Of a stretch of 64,000 bases of DNA, positions 34,337 to 42,538 are shown piece by piece. Location of the stretch: positions 12,564 through 76,563 of the forward strand of contig JANOQJ010000028.1 in the NCBI GenBank assembly GCA_031414805.1. Reading direction: 5' to 3'. The translations under genes and the position numbers were made by a program. The notes below the pieces were generated by a model. That model did not search any database, was not told where the DNA came from, and saw only the letters and a program-made list of their open reading frames with translations. This DNA comes from JAAFIW01 sp031414805. Its GTDB lineage: Bacteria; Pseudomonadota; Gammaproteobacteria; Burkholderiales; Burkholderiaceae_C. Each line of letters starts with the position of its first letter. Positions within the stretch are counted from its first letter, which is position 1.

Positions 34337-35191
34337 GTAGTTGCCTCGCGTCAATCGGGGATTTGACGGCAAAGTCATATTGCTATAAAACATGACTTCG
34401 GTCGAATCAGGTCTATCAGAGTACGTTGAATATTTCAACGAAAAATTCACTGAGGCGGCTCTAGAATAGAGCGATCTAATTTCGGGAACATCGTCGTAAG
34501 TCACAAGAAGTGGCGTCTTGATTGACAAGGCTTTTTCGGCAATAGCGGCATGATCTTCTGGAGCATAAAAATTTCGATATAACAGACTGCCCTTGACGTA
34601 ATAAGGTGGATCGAGATAAATTAAAGAAGTGTTGGGTAAATTGGGCGCTTCATTCAATAACCAATCACTTGCATCCATGCCGGTGAGTGAAATACATCTT
34701 CGCATTTCATTAATTGCCTGCAATCTACCAATCAAGTCGTCTTTGTTGTAGCGTGCATCCAGCTTGAAATTTCCTGTCTGAGCTTTGCCTCCAATGACAC
34801 CGCCAGCAAGAATTCCGGAGCGGTTTGTCCTGTTCAAGAAAAAGGTAGCGAAGCCCACGCGCAAATGCGAATGCTTGTGCTGATTGGCCATGATTTCGTG
34901 TTGTTCTTCCCACGATTTCATGTCGACTTTGGTTTCCCTGACCAGCTTCACCAATCGACTTGAGTTGTGGATTGCTGCGTGCCAAAAGGAGTGAACTACC
35001 GGATCTGCATCATTAATGTGAATATTCTTTACATAGCCTCGTAGCAGTAAAAACATGGCGGCGCCAGCTCCGCCAGCATATGGCTCTGCATAACTTCCAT
35101 TGCTAATGCGGTTGTGTCGGAGCGCTTGCGCAAGCCACGGCCCCAAACGAGCTTTCCCACCCGGATACCGAAGTGGTGTGTAGAAGCTCAT
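34280..35191 (-). CDS. DNA adenine methylase (Dam/D12 family)
   Basis: This 303-residue protein is predicted to make N6-methyladenine. It carries the D12-class motif RYPGGKARLG at the N-terminus, AEPYAGGAGA (SAM binding) and IYLDPPYYVKG (motif IV). ATG at 35191 overlaps the upstream TGA in ATGA, so it is coupled to the DUF5131 gene. A longer frame upstream to 35257 is inside that gene and is rejected. It is a solitary methylase with no restriction endonuclease nearby. Its 3' end overlaps the convergent ParB-like gene. Confidence 0.88.
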   Translation of the reverse strand: MSFYTPLRYPGGKARLGPWLAQALRHNRISNGSYAEPYAGGAGAAMFLLLRGYVKNIHINDADPVVHSFWHAAIHNSSRLVKLVRETKVDMKSWEEQHEIMANQHKHSHLRVGFATFFLNRTNRSGILAGGVIGGKAQTGNFKLDARYNKDDLIGRLQAINEMRRCISLTGMDASDWLLNEAPNLPNTSLIYLDPPYYVKGSLLYRNFYAPEDHAAIAEKALSIKTPLLVTYDDVPEIRSLYSRAASVNFSLKYSTYSDRPDSTEVMFYSNMTLPSNPRLTRGNYLPPAGLNKTTNVVPHGVY

Positions 35192-35967
35192 GAAACTACC
35201 TGTTTCTCGATAGACCCAGAGGCTTCCGAAATGGTCATGACAGGGTAAGCGTCCCACGTACGTCCACCCAGGCTACGCCCATTCGCTTTCTTGTGCCGGC
35301 GCACGCCGTCTGCACCCCAGCCTCCCCATTGCTTGAAGAAAAAGGCTGACCCAGCGATTGCAGCTTGCTGTTGTACGTTCAACACCCACGACTCCATCAT
35401 CGGCCTGGCCTTGTGGCCAGACTCACCGCCCACAATGACCCAGTGAATTCCCCTCAGATCCAGGGCTCCTAGATCTTCCAGCAACGGCTCGACCGAAAGA
35501 ACCCGGATGTGTGCATCCACCTGGCGTAGAAAATCGATACGGGGTACCCCGTACTTCACGTCCTCCACGGACACACCCAGCCAGACGTTTTTTGGACACT
35601 TGCGCAATGAGAAGTACTGCGGCAACCGCTCGGCTCTTTTGGTCAGAATCTGGTACGTGTGCTGTGGTGTTGCCTCTATGACTGCAAACACTTGATCCAG
35701 GAATTCGTCGCCGACATCATGATGAAACAGATCGCTCATCGAGTTCACGAAGTACGTTGTGGGCTTCTTGCGCGATAGCGGGTGATTCAGCCGTTCTGGG
35801 TGGATCGTCAGCTCGAACCCGTTGTCATACCCAGCAGCACCCATCGCAGTCAGCCGACGCGCCATGACCTCGGCATAGCAGTACTTGCAGCCAGGCGACA
35901 CCTTGGTGCATCCGGTCGTTGGATTCCAGGTCAGCTCTGTCCACTCTATCGCTGATTGACTTGCCAT
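35188..35967 (-). CDS. phage Gp37/Gp68-like (DUF5131) Cys-motif protein
   Basis: This 259-residue protein opens AIEWTELTWNPTTGCTKVSP-GCKYCYAE, with cysteines 20, 27 and 30 placed as in the radical-SAM-like DUF5131 family. NSMSDLFHHDV and WVIVGGESGHKARPM are other family blocks. Such proteins occur in phages and mobile elements, sometimes with a three-Cys-motif partner that is not present here. The exact reaction is unknown. It heads the minus-strand pair with dam. Confidence 0.85.
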   Translation of the reverse strand: MASQSAIEWTELTWNPTTGCTKVSPGCKYCYAEVMARRLTAMGAAGYDNGFELTIHPERLNHPLSRKKPTTYFVNSMSDLFHHDVGDEFLDQVFAVIEATPQHTYQILTKRAERLPQYFSLRKCPKNVWLGVSVEDVKYGVPRIDFLRQVDAHIRVLSVEPLLEDLGALDLRGIHWVIVGGESGHKARPMMESWVLNVQQQAAIAGSAFFFKQWGGWGADGVRRHKKANGRSLGGRTWDAYPVMTISEASGSIEKQVVS

Positions 35968-35989
35968 GGTGCGCCTTTGTAGCAGTTGT

Positions 35990-36027
35990 TTGACATTCTT
36001 ATAACAATTGTATTGTGCAATACAATT
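35990..36027 (+). promoter_or_regulatory. promoter/operator upstream of the SprT-like gene
   Basis: TTGACA lies at 35990-35995 and TATAAC at 36000-36005. AATTGTATTG-TG-CAATACAATT (36006-36027) is a 22-base palindrome with 10-base perfect arms, seven bases before the ATG. The site probably binds a dimeric repressor; it could also serve the divergent DUF5131 gene. Confidence 0.7.
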
Positions 36028-36033
36028 TTAATA

Positions 36034-36804
36034 ATGAACAAAGCATCCAGTTCGCTACGCCCCACGCAGCAGACCTATGACGAAATGCAGCAAGCGTTTG
36101 ACTGGTTCAACGAGCGCTTGTTCGAGGGAAAACTACCCTCTTGCATGATCACTTTGCAGCGCAACAAGAGAACCATGGGCTACTTCAGTCAGGATCGCTT
36201 TGTTGACCAAAGTGGTCGCAAGGCCGACGAAATTGCCATGAACCCCGAGTACTTCGCCATTCAACCCGTACAGGAAGTTCTGTCGACCTTGGTACATGAA
36301 ATGGCCCACCAGTGGCAACAACACCATGGCCAGCCTGGTCGAGGCAAGTACCACAACCAGGAATGGGCAAACAAGATGATGGCCATCGGGCTGTGCCCGT
36401 CCAGCACCGGCAAGCCTGGTGGGCGCCAGACCGGCGATCAAATGGATCACTACATCGTGCCCAACGGGGTGTTCGTGCGCTGCTGCCATGCGCTGCTGGA
36501 CACGCAGTTCAGGATCAGCTGGTACGACCGATACCCAGCGGTGGTGGCGCACTCGAGTTGGGTGAGCGAAAACCTGCTCGAAGCAGCCAACTCGTCGGTG
36601 GTAGACGCGGAAGTGGCTGAAAACCCCTACGAAGCCATTCCCGCAAAAACCAATGCGTCTTTGAGCCTGGTGGTCAAACCGGACAACGGCTCGAATCGTC
36701 TGAAATACGTCTGCCCCAGCTGCTCTGCACAAGCATGGGGTAAGCCCAAACTGCACCTGCTGTGCGGGGACTGTGACATGTCTAGAATGCATGCTGAAGC
36801 TTAG
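36034..36804 (+). CDS. SprT-like zinc metalloprotease-fold protein
   Basis: This 256-residue protein has an HEMAH zinc motif in LSTLVHEMAHQWQQHHGQPG, the SprT-type N-terminal segment (AFDWFNERLFEGKLPSCMIT) and a C-terminal zinc ribbon (CPSCSAQAWGKPKL...CGDC). SprT proteins may act on DNA-protein crosslinks, a role that fits the SOS genes nearby. The ATG at 36034 lies just past a palindromic operator and has no evident Shine-Dalgarno sequence. The next gene starts 10 bases after its stop. Confidence 0.85.
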   Translation: MNKASSSLRPTQQTYDEMQQAFDWFNERLFEGKLPSCMITLQRNKRTMGYFSQDRFVDQSGRKADEIAMNPEYFAIQPVQEVLSTLVHEMAHQWQQHHGQPGRGKYHNQEWANKMMAIGLCPSSTGKPGGRQTGDQMDHYIVPNGVFVRCCHALLDTQFRISWYDRYPAVVAHSSWVSENLLEAANSSVVDAEVAENPYEAIPAKTNASLSLVVKPDNGSNRLKYVCPSCSAQAWGKPKLHLLCGDCDMSRMHAEA

Positions 36805-36814
36805 GAGCCAAACC

Positions 36815-37270
36815 ATGCAAATTAGACGAAAGACCGCGGCAGGTTCAGGCTCACTGCCAGTCGTGCAGCTGGTTGTCAGGCAGCTACCTTACTACGGGCT
36901 CGTTCGTCCCGTGCATGAATCCTGGGTCGCTGTGTCGGCACGATCAATCCAGGGCGCAGCGGTAGGCAGGATCCGTTACCTGCTTTCGCCAATCTTTGAT
37001 CGTATTTACATCGATGAACTGCACATCGAACCCGAGTTTCATCGCCAGGGCTACGCTACCAGCCTGCTCGTTCAGATCGTTAAAGCATGTTCGACTGCTG
37101 GCCATCGCCTGCCCATCACAGCCCTTCATGAATTCGGATCGGCGTCGCCGTTTTGGGATGCGCTGCGCGCTGGACGGATCCCAGGTTTAAATGTCACACG
37201 GGATGTGCGAGCCAGCGAATGGGAAGCCGAGAAGTGGCGTTGGCAAGCAATATTGATTGCCAGTGCGTAA
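36815..37270 (+). CDS. GNAT-like acetyltransferase
   Basis: This 151-residue protein starts after TAGGAG. IDELHIEPEFHRQGYATSLL has the acetyl-CoA binding pattern (R-Q-G-Y-A) of the GNAT fold. Substrate unknown. It follows the SprT gene closely and is likely co-transcribed. Confidence 0.65.
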   Translation: MQIRRKTAAGSGSLPVVQLVVRQLPYYGLVRPVHESWVAVSARSIQGAAVGRIRYLLSPIFDRIYIDELHIEPEFHRQGYATSLLVQIVKACSTAGHRLPITALHEFGSASPFWDALRAGRIPGLNVTRDVRASEWEAEKWRWQAILIASA

Positions 37271-37297
37271 CCGCTAGCTCAACCACGAGCAGTGGTG

Positions 37298-37434
37298 AGA
37301 TCCTCCCAACTGGCGGTGTAGTCGGTGTTTTGAGTTTTTGTCGCATCGAAAACCGCCACCTAGTACTGGCTTTACCAGGAAGGTCTGCACTGCGACCGTA
37401 GCGGTCGTTCAACGCATCGCGCGCACATGAGCTG
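37298..37434 (-). pseudogene. remnant of a second umuC 3' end
   Basis: Read on the minus strand it encodes LNDRYGRSADLPGKAST, then a segment ending LKTPTTPPVGRISP, which matches the end of the intact UmuC (LNDRYGRSTIAP...GLPGKASAKRR...LKTPNYTTSWDDLP). About 135 bases of homology remain, with a small internal deletion and a frame change at the end. The rest of the gene is absent. Confidence 0.8.
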
Positions 37435-37636
37435 CTTACGATCTGTGGCCGCGTCAGCGGCTTAAAGCAACCGGTGGCCGTGCTACAGTGTGCACAGGCC
37501 GATACCAGTCGGCTGCTGCTCACACTGGCGAAGCTCCATGGGTTCTGGTTGTTTTTGTAAAACCTCGTTCCAACTCCAACGGAAGAGAAAAGTGAGCTGA
37601 TCTCAATTATTTCCGTTGACCTGAGAAGGAATGACG

Positions 37637-38332
37637 ATGTCGATTGATTCGCTCAAGAAGCAGGCTAAAAATCTCAAAAGGCTGATGCCGGATTTTCTTG
37701 CTTTACACACTAGTGCTCAACATTCCCTGGCAGATTGTCAAGAGCTCATTGCACGTATTCATGGATATCCCAACTGGCACGCTGCGGTCACGCGAGCGGA
37801 AATTCCATTGCAGTCAGATGCAATCGACAATACAAGTTCATCATTTAAGCCTCTTGCGGATAACGCTGATACGCTTTATCGTCAGCTCAACAATTTCGAG
37901 TATGCGCAGCAGCGAACACTTTCCACTAAGCCATATTTCCTTTACGGATTAGTTCACGGAACAGGCGCTCATTCGGTTATCAGTTTCCTTCTTAATGACG
38001 TCCCGATTCCTGATGAAGAGGCTGCAAATTTCCTGCATAACGATATCGAGCAGGCCTACCGGCTACAGCATGATTCCGAAGCAACTATTGTCTTGACCAT
38101 ACGACCTGAAAATATACCGATTTATGTAATCCAAGCGATTAAGCATTTTAGTAATTTTGGGATCAAATTAGTAGTAGTCCATGGTGATGACTGCAGCCTC
38201 GACACACCAAATAACTTACCGCGTCTTCTTATGGAAGCCGTAGCAGCTGCAGGTTCATATGGAGCAACTTGGCATCCAAAAAGAAAAGAACGTGTTCATT
38301 TCAGTCCAGAGCGCGGTACCCCATTCAAATGA
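37637..38332 (+). CDS. hypothetical protein with Glyoxalase_8-like N-terminus
   Basis: This 231-residue protein begins SIDSLKKQAKNLKRLMPDFL and contains ELIARIHGYPNWHAA, which resembles the small N-terminal domain attached to some glyoxalase-superfamily proteins (SQALELIA..GYPNWH). The remainder is not recognised. ATG 37637 is preferred over 37631 because AAGGA at 37626 then has normal spacing. The gene is AT-rich and sits between the umuC remnant and intact umuC, as if inserted with the duplication. Confidence 0.55.
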   Translation: MSIDSLKKQAKNLKRLMPDFLALHTSAQHSLADCQELIARIHGYPNWHAAVTRAEIPLQSDAIDNTSSSFKPLADNADTLYRQLNNFEYAQQRTLSTKPYFLYGLVHGTGAHSVISFLLNDVPIPDEEAANFLHNDIEQAYRLQHDSEATIVLTIRPENIPIYVIQAIKHFSNFGIKLVVVHGDDCSLDTPNNLPRLLMEAVAAAGSYGATWHPKRKERVHFSPERGTPFK

Positions 38333-38371
38333 TGTGCATCTTCTACTCCCAACAAGGCTAGCTGCGTATCT

Positions 38372-39682
38372 TCAACTGGCCCTGGCAAGCGGGAGGTCAT
38401 CCCAGCTGGTGGTGTAGTTCGGTGTCTTCAGGTCTTGCCGCATGGCAAAACGCCGTTTGGCGCTGGCCTTGCCAGGAAGCCCGGCGCTGGCCGGCGCAAT
38501 CGTGCTACGGCCGTAGCGGTCATTCAGCCTGTCAATCGCGCTCATGAGTTGACCGCGGTCGTTGCAAACTGGATCCAGCTCCAATTCGCCCTGCCCTAGA
38601 TCCTCCGGCTGCAGATCGAGCAGCATCACACCTGCTTTCGCATACTTGAACCCAGGTTTGAAGATGGATTCCAGCCCGCGTACGGCGGCGGTGACGAGTG
38701 CGGCCGTATCGGCGGTCGGGCGACGCAGCGGCATCGTCACCGAGCGCGAATACTGCACATCGTCACGGCGAAATGGGCTCGTGTGAATGAAGGTCAGCAC
38801 GTGGCCAGCGGCACCCTCTTGCTTGCGCAGCTTTTCGGCGGCGCGCGCTGCGAACTCGCTGACAGCTTCAGTCAAGTCCGCGAGCGTGGTCAGGGGTCGC
38901 CCAAAGGTGCGGGTACATGCGATTTCCTTCTTTGGCGACGGCACGTCTTCCAGTCCAATGCACGAAAACCCCTGCAACTCCCGCACCGTGCGTTCGACCA
39001 CCACCGACCAGCGCCGCCGGGCGGCCGCAGGATCCACACGGGCAAGCTGAAGGGCGGTATTGACACCTTCAGCCTGAAGCTGCGCCGACAGCTTGCGTCC
39101 AATGCCCCAAATGTCGCCAACGTGCGTAGCCTCAAGGACAGCAGCCAAGGCCTGCGGCCCAAGCGCCGCCAGGTCACAGACCCGTGCGTATTCAGCCGGA
39201 TAGCTCCCTGGCTTGCGGTCGGCACTTTTGGCCACGTGGTTGGCCAACTTGGCCTGGGTCTTCGTTGCGCCAAACCCGATCCCAACCGGTATGCCGATCC
39301 ACCTCAGGATGCGCTCACGCACCGCCTGGCCACGCACAACCAAATCACCAGGCACGCCCGCCATGCCGATGAAGCTTTCATCGATGCTGTAAATCTCCTG
39401 TGACGGGCCCAGACCCGCCGCGATGGCGGCCATACGGCTGCTCATGTCGCCGTAGAGCGCGAAATTCGCTGACAGGGCTATCACCCCTGCGTCGGGCAGT
39501 GCCTGGCGTATCTGGAACCACGGCGCGCCCATGGCGATGCCAAGGGCCTTGGCCTCATTTGACCTCGAAATCGCGCAGCCGTCGTTGTTGGAGAGCACCA
39601 CGACAGGTTGGCCAAGCAGGCTTGGTCGAAACACCCGCTCGCACGAAACATAAAAGTTATTCCCATCAACCAGTGCAAACAT
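38372..39682 (-). CDS. umuC: Y-family DNA polymerase V catalytic subunit
   Basis: This 436-residue UmuC performs error-prone translesion synthesis. It starts MFALVDGNNFYVSCERVFRP, includes the YSIDESF metal site, and the finger/palm block VVLSNNDGCAISRSNEAKAL. The ATG at 39682 is preferred over an upstream TTG at 39688. umuD ends seven bases upstream, so they form an operon behind an SOS box. It is intact and full length. Confidence 0.95.
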   Translation of the reverse strand: MFALVDGNNFYVSCERVFRPSLLGQPVVVLSNNDGCAISRSNEAKALGIAMGAPWFQIRQALPDAGVIALSANFALYGDMSSRMAAIAAGLGPSQEIYSIDESFIGMAGVPGDLVVRGQAVRERILRWIGIPVGIGFGATKTQAKLANHVAKSADRKPGSYPAEYARVCDLAALGPQALAAVLEATHVGDIWGIGRKLSAQLQAEGVNTALQLARVDPAAARRRWSVVVERTVRELQGFSCIGLEDVPSPKKEIACTRTFGRPLTTLADLTEAVSEFAARAAEKLRKQEGAAGHVLTFIHTSPFRRDDVQYSRSVTMPLRRPTADTAALVTAAVRGLESIFKPGFKYAKAGVMLLDLQPEDLGQGELELDPVCNDRGQLMSAIDRLNDRYGRSTIAPASAGLPGKASAKRRFAMRQDLKTPNYTTSWDDLPLARAS

Positions 39683-39688
39683 GATCAA

Positions 39689-40102
39689 TCAGACAAAACG
39701 CTTGATGCTGGAGGTGACTACCCCGCAGATGGTCAGCGTCTGACCATCCTTAAACGTCAACTCAGGAAACGTCGGATTGGCTGGCACCAGCTTCACCCGC
39801 CCGTTGCGGCTGTGCAGGTATTTGACGGTGAAATCGCCATCGACCTGTGCGACCACAATGTTCCGGTGAACCGGCGCCAGGGCACGGTTCACGACCAGGA
39901 TGTCGCCGTCATCTATGCCAGCCTCCACCATCGACTTGCCGGCCACACGCCAGAAGAACGTGGCCAGCGGATGCGTGATCAGGAGCTCATTGAGATCGTG
40001 CCGCTTGACAGCGAAGTCGTCTGCTGGCGACGGAAACCCGGCTTGAATGGATTGCCCGACCATGGGCAACCATAGCCTGACCCAGTTGGTCGTTGCAAGC
40101 AT
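39689..40102 (-). CDS. umuD: UmuD-like S24 self-cleaving polymerase V subunit
   Basis: The 137-residue form has the auto-cleavage site in QAGFPSPADD, the catalytic serine in RVAGKSMVEAGI and lysine in VDGDFTVKYL. Cleavage, stimulated by RecA filaments, activates mutagenic polymerase V. ATG at 40102 is chosen since family N-termini match from about LATTNWVRLWLP. An ATG at 40126 lies inside the SOS box and would need a leaderless transcript. Confidence 0.92.
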   Translation of the reverse strand: MLATTNWVRLWLPMVGQSIQAGFPSPADDFAVKRHDLNELLITHPLATFFWRVAGKSMVEAGIDDGDILVVNRALAPVHRNIVVAQVDGDFTVKYLHSRNGRVKLVPANPTFPELTFKDGQTLTICGVVTSSIKRFV

Positions 40103-40114
40103 GGCTGTTGTCGG

Positions 40115-40138
40115 GATACTGTTCATAAATCCAGTATA
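40115..40138 (-). promoter_or_regulatory. LexA (SOS) box at the umuDC promoter
   Basis: CTG-N10-CAG at 40119-40134 is embedded in the wider inverted repeat TACTG...CAGTA. On the minus strand TATACT within it can be the -10 element, so LexA binding would block the promoter. This fits SOS-induced expression. Confidence 0.8.
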
Positions 40139-40156
40139 CCGAGCAACCAAACGCAG

Positions 40157-40844
40157 CTACAAAAGTGTGGGCTCTTCGGTGTCTCGCGACCGGAGCGTTG
40201 ACACAGGCCTGCTTGGGCCGGCCACGAACGCAGATTCGTCGGGCAACCGCACCAGCGCTGTTGCTTGCTCGATGGAGCCACCGAGCCAGGCAGCCAGGTC
40301 CGCACTCTCAATGGGAACCAGAGCCCGCTTGTCCTGCTGGTCGAGGGGTCGAGAGGGTTCAGGACGGTGCAATCGATTCAGCAGCGGATGCGCATCAGCG
40401 TTCATGGTCACCATGGAGTAGCTCTCGACGACTTCACCTGTCGACGGGACATGCCAGGCGTTCCAGATACCTGCCAAGTGCCATGGTTGGCCATCAGCCC
40501 GTCGCAATGTCCACCACACGTTCTTGCCCGTTTCCCAGTTCGGCTCGTCATAGCTCAAAGCCGGAATCACACATCGCTGCCCGCGAGACCAAGGCCCACG
40601 GTACGTGCGCAGCTGAGCAATAGTCTCAAAGCGCGCATTGTTGGTCATGCGCGGCCTGGAGATGGCTTTCTTGTCTTGGTCGCCAATCAGCGCCCATTGC
40701 CCCACGACGAGCTCGGGCTGACCGCCCTTCAGGCGAATGAACGGGCCGTGCTGCCACGGCCCAATGCCAGATGTTCACAGCCAGGCTCACATTCCAGTGA
40801 GCGGATATGGTTTGCGGGTCAGCTGGGTGGTAGCGGTTGCACAT
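40157..40844 (-). pseudogene. SRAP (YedK/HMCES-like) gene with a frameshift
   Basis: SRAP proteins use Cys2 to crosslink abasic sites in single-stranded DNA. The catalytic N-terminus MCNRYHPADP starts at 40844, but that frame soon diverges. The remaining conserved protein (GPFIRLKGGQPELVVGQWAL, MTNNARFETI, RCVIPALSYDE, HLAGIWNAW) continues in another frame. One extra base in the CCC run at 40760-40762 would account for it. It may be a sequencing error or true inactivation. It lies upstream of umuDC in the same direction. Confidence 0.8.
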
Positions 40845-40868
40845 GGGATCAGCCGAATACCTTTGGAG

Positions 40869-41399
40869 TTATTCCTGGGACCTGGCAGCGGCACGAAAAT
40901 CCCAGGGTGCGACTGGGGATGACTCAACCCAAAGACCCGCCTTCGCCGCACGCGCAACATCTTCAGCGCTCGCATAGGCCGAACGCTCAGCGGTGGGTTG
41001 CTCACCGCCGTATTTCTTGTAGTGCCAGGCCATCCCGAGGCGCAATTGCTGAATGTTGCAATCAACTCCGGCCGAATTGACGGTGCCTACTTTGCGCTGG
41101 TAGCGATCCAGCTTGTCCCAACGCACCACAACATTTTTGCCGAAGGCGCAGTCCGACAAGGACTCTTTGCTGCGGTTGCCGAAGGCCTGCTTTTTCTCGG
41201 GCGCGTCGATCCCAGCCAGCCGGATTTTGTGTTGAACCTGGTGGTCGTCGAGAACAGTCACCGTATCGCCATCTGCGATGGCAACCACCCGCCCGGCCAA
41301 TTCCGCAGACTGAGCGATAACGCACAAGAACAGGCCATACAGCAAAACTACCCATTTCTTGGCAATAGGCGCAAACGCTCGTTGCGAGGGGAAATTCAT
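40869..41399 (-). CDS. secreted thermonuclease-like nuclease (SNase domain)
   Basis: This 176-residue protein has an N-terminal hydrophobic signal (KKWVVLLYGLFLCVIAQSAE) and an SNase domain: VVAIADGDTVTVLDDHQVQH, KIRLAGIDAPEKKQ, KLDRYQRKVGTV. It probably acts in the periplasm or outside. Similar nucleases are common on conjugative elements. ATG at 41399; a GTG lies just upstream. Confidence 0.88.
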   Translation of the reverse strand: MNFPSQRAFAPIAKKWVVLLYGLFLCVIAQSAELAGRVVAIADGDTVTVLDDHQVQHKIRLAGIDAPEKKQAFGNRSKESLSDCAFGKNVVVRWDKLDRYQRKVGTVNSAGVDCNIQQLRLGMAWHYKKYGGEQPTAERSAYASAEDVARAAKAGLWVESSPVAPWDFRAAARSQE

Positions 41400-41414
41400 C
41401 ACCTATTCTTTGAC

Positions 41415-41849
41415 CTATTCCGGCAGCCAGTCGATAGCCATCACCTGTTCCATCGACCATGGGCATGATGCCGGTAACTTGTCAAAGCCAATGCCCGTCT
41501 CGGCGCTTGCTACCGTTTTGCTGCGACCCCAAACAATGTCAATCCACTCCAAATCTTCAAGCTTCTGGCGCAGACTGGGTACATCGCTCAAGTGATAGTG
41601 AACCTGTCGTCGTTGTTCTTTGATCGTTGCAGCCCAACTGGATCCCCTGAAGTGTCCCTGGTATTGCCATTTCAGCAAGTGGGCCATCAACACAGCCAAT
41701 CGGCTAGCCAACTCGCGCTGTTCACTTTTACCCACGTCCTCTATCTCCTCTGCCAGGTGTTCCAGATCGAGCTTGGCAAAGTGCCCAGCTCGTATGTGCT
41801 GGGCTTGTTCATTTGCCCAGGCGACGACATCTGTTTCATAGGTGGTCAC
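41415..41849 (-). CDS. DUF29-family protein
   Basis: This 144-residue protein matches DUF29: TTYETDVVAWANEQAQHIRA, EHLAEEIEDVGKSEQRELAS, LLKWQYQG, SWAATIKEQRRQVHYHL. Function unknown. GTG at 41849 with AAAGGA upstream gives the typical family start, so it is preferred over ATG 41876. It lies close to the nuclease gene (15 bases) and downstream of the toxin-antitoxin pair. Confidence 0.85.
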   Translation of the reverse strand: MTTYETDVVAWANEQAQHIRAGHFAKLDLEHLAEEIEDVGKSEQRELASRLAVLMAHLLKWQYQGHFRGSSWAATIKEQRRQVHYHLSDVPSLRQKLEDLEWIDIVWGRSKTVASAETGIGFDKLPASCPWSMEQVMAIDWLPE

Positions 41850-41888
41850 GGTGATCCTTTCAAATTCCCAACTCACAGGACAACTGGC

Positions 41889-42239
41889 TCACGCGGCCAA
41901 CAAGTGCATATCAACATGCACGTCTGCAAACGGGCACAGCACGCCACCTGCCTCGGTGCGTTCCAACAGGCCCAGTTCAGTCAGGGTAGCCACATCGTCG
42001 TGTACACGCTTTACATCGCGGCCCAACTGCCTGGCCAGCTCGCGCACTGCTAACTCACCCTTGCCTTGTAGCAATCGCACCAGAGCCCATCGCTTTTCAC
42101 TCAACCGCCCAAAAAACTGTTCAGGGGTTTCAAAGTTCAGCATCTCGCCTTGGTAGGTGGCTGCATTTGCGCGTTGGCCCGCACTGCGCAATGCAGCTTG
42201 CCAATCGCGCTCAATGGTGATGGTCAAAAACCGCTTCAT
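41889..42239 (-). CDS. TumA-like antitoxin / winged-helix regulator
   Basis: This 116-residue protein has an N-terminal segment (FLTITIERDWQAALRSAG) and a C-terminal winged helix: LAVRELARQLGRDVKRVHDD, VATLTELGLLERT. It starts within the toxin gene's last codons (ATGA), with GGAGAG upstream. It probably neutralises the TumE-like toxin and represses the operon. Confidence 0.8.
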   Translation of the reverse strand: MKRFLTITIERDWQAALRSAGQRANAATYQGEMLNFETPEQFFGRLSEKRWALVRLLQGKGELAVRELARQLGRDVKRVHDDVATLTELGLLERTEAGGVLCPFADVHVDMHLLAA

Positions 42240-42520
42240 GTTGCTCTCCTGGCGGTCACAGCCGCAATGAAATCGTCCACCAACTGGTCAACGCTCACAA
42301 ACACATAGGGCACTTCGTGCTCACCCAAATGGCAGTGGTCGCCCTTGCCGCGCTCATTGTCAAAGCCCACCAGGCGAACGCCCTCAAAACTGTAAGCGGC
42401 ACGGTACTTGTAGCCATGTGTTGTTGGCGGTACCGCCTGCGCCACCCGCCACACGACCAGTTCAATCACGCCACCGTCGGGCATCACATTCTTGAACTGA
42501 GTAATGAGCTCTGCTTTCAC
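42236..42520 (-). CDS. TumE-family toxin (DUF6516)
   Basis: This 94-residue protein carries IELVVWRVAQAVPPTTHGYK and VGFDNERGKGDHCHLGEHEV, then PYVFVSVDQLVDDF, the DUF6516/TumE pattern with the conserved D-N-x-x-G-K-G-D-H block. Such proteins are probable nucleases and pair with TumA. The toxin gene comes first. The start is GTG at 42520, immediately next to the palindrome at 42521, leaving no space for a ribosome site, which suggests a leaderless transcript. Confidence 0.82.
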   Translation of the reverse strand: MKAELITQFKNVMPDGGVIELVVWRVAQAVPPTTHGYKYRAAYSFEGVRLVGFDNERGKGDHCHLGEHEVPYVFVSVDQLVDDFIAAVTARRAT

Positions 42521-42538
42521 GTTGGCAATTATGCCAAC
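42521..42538 (-). promoter_or_regulatory. operator-like inverted repeat at the toxin-antitoxin start
   Basis: GTTGGC-N6-GCCAAC abuts the GTG start. On the minus strand CATAAT inside it can be the -10 element. Probably bound by the antitoxin. Confidence 0.6.
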
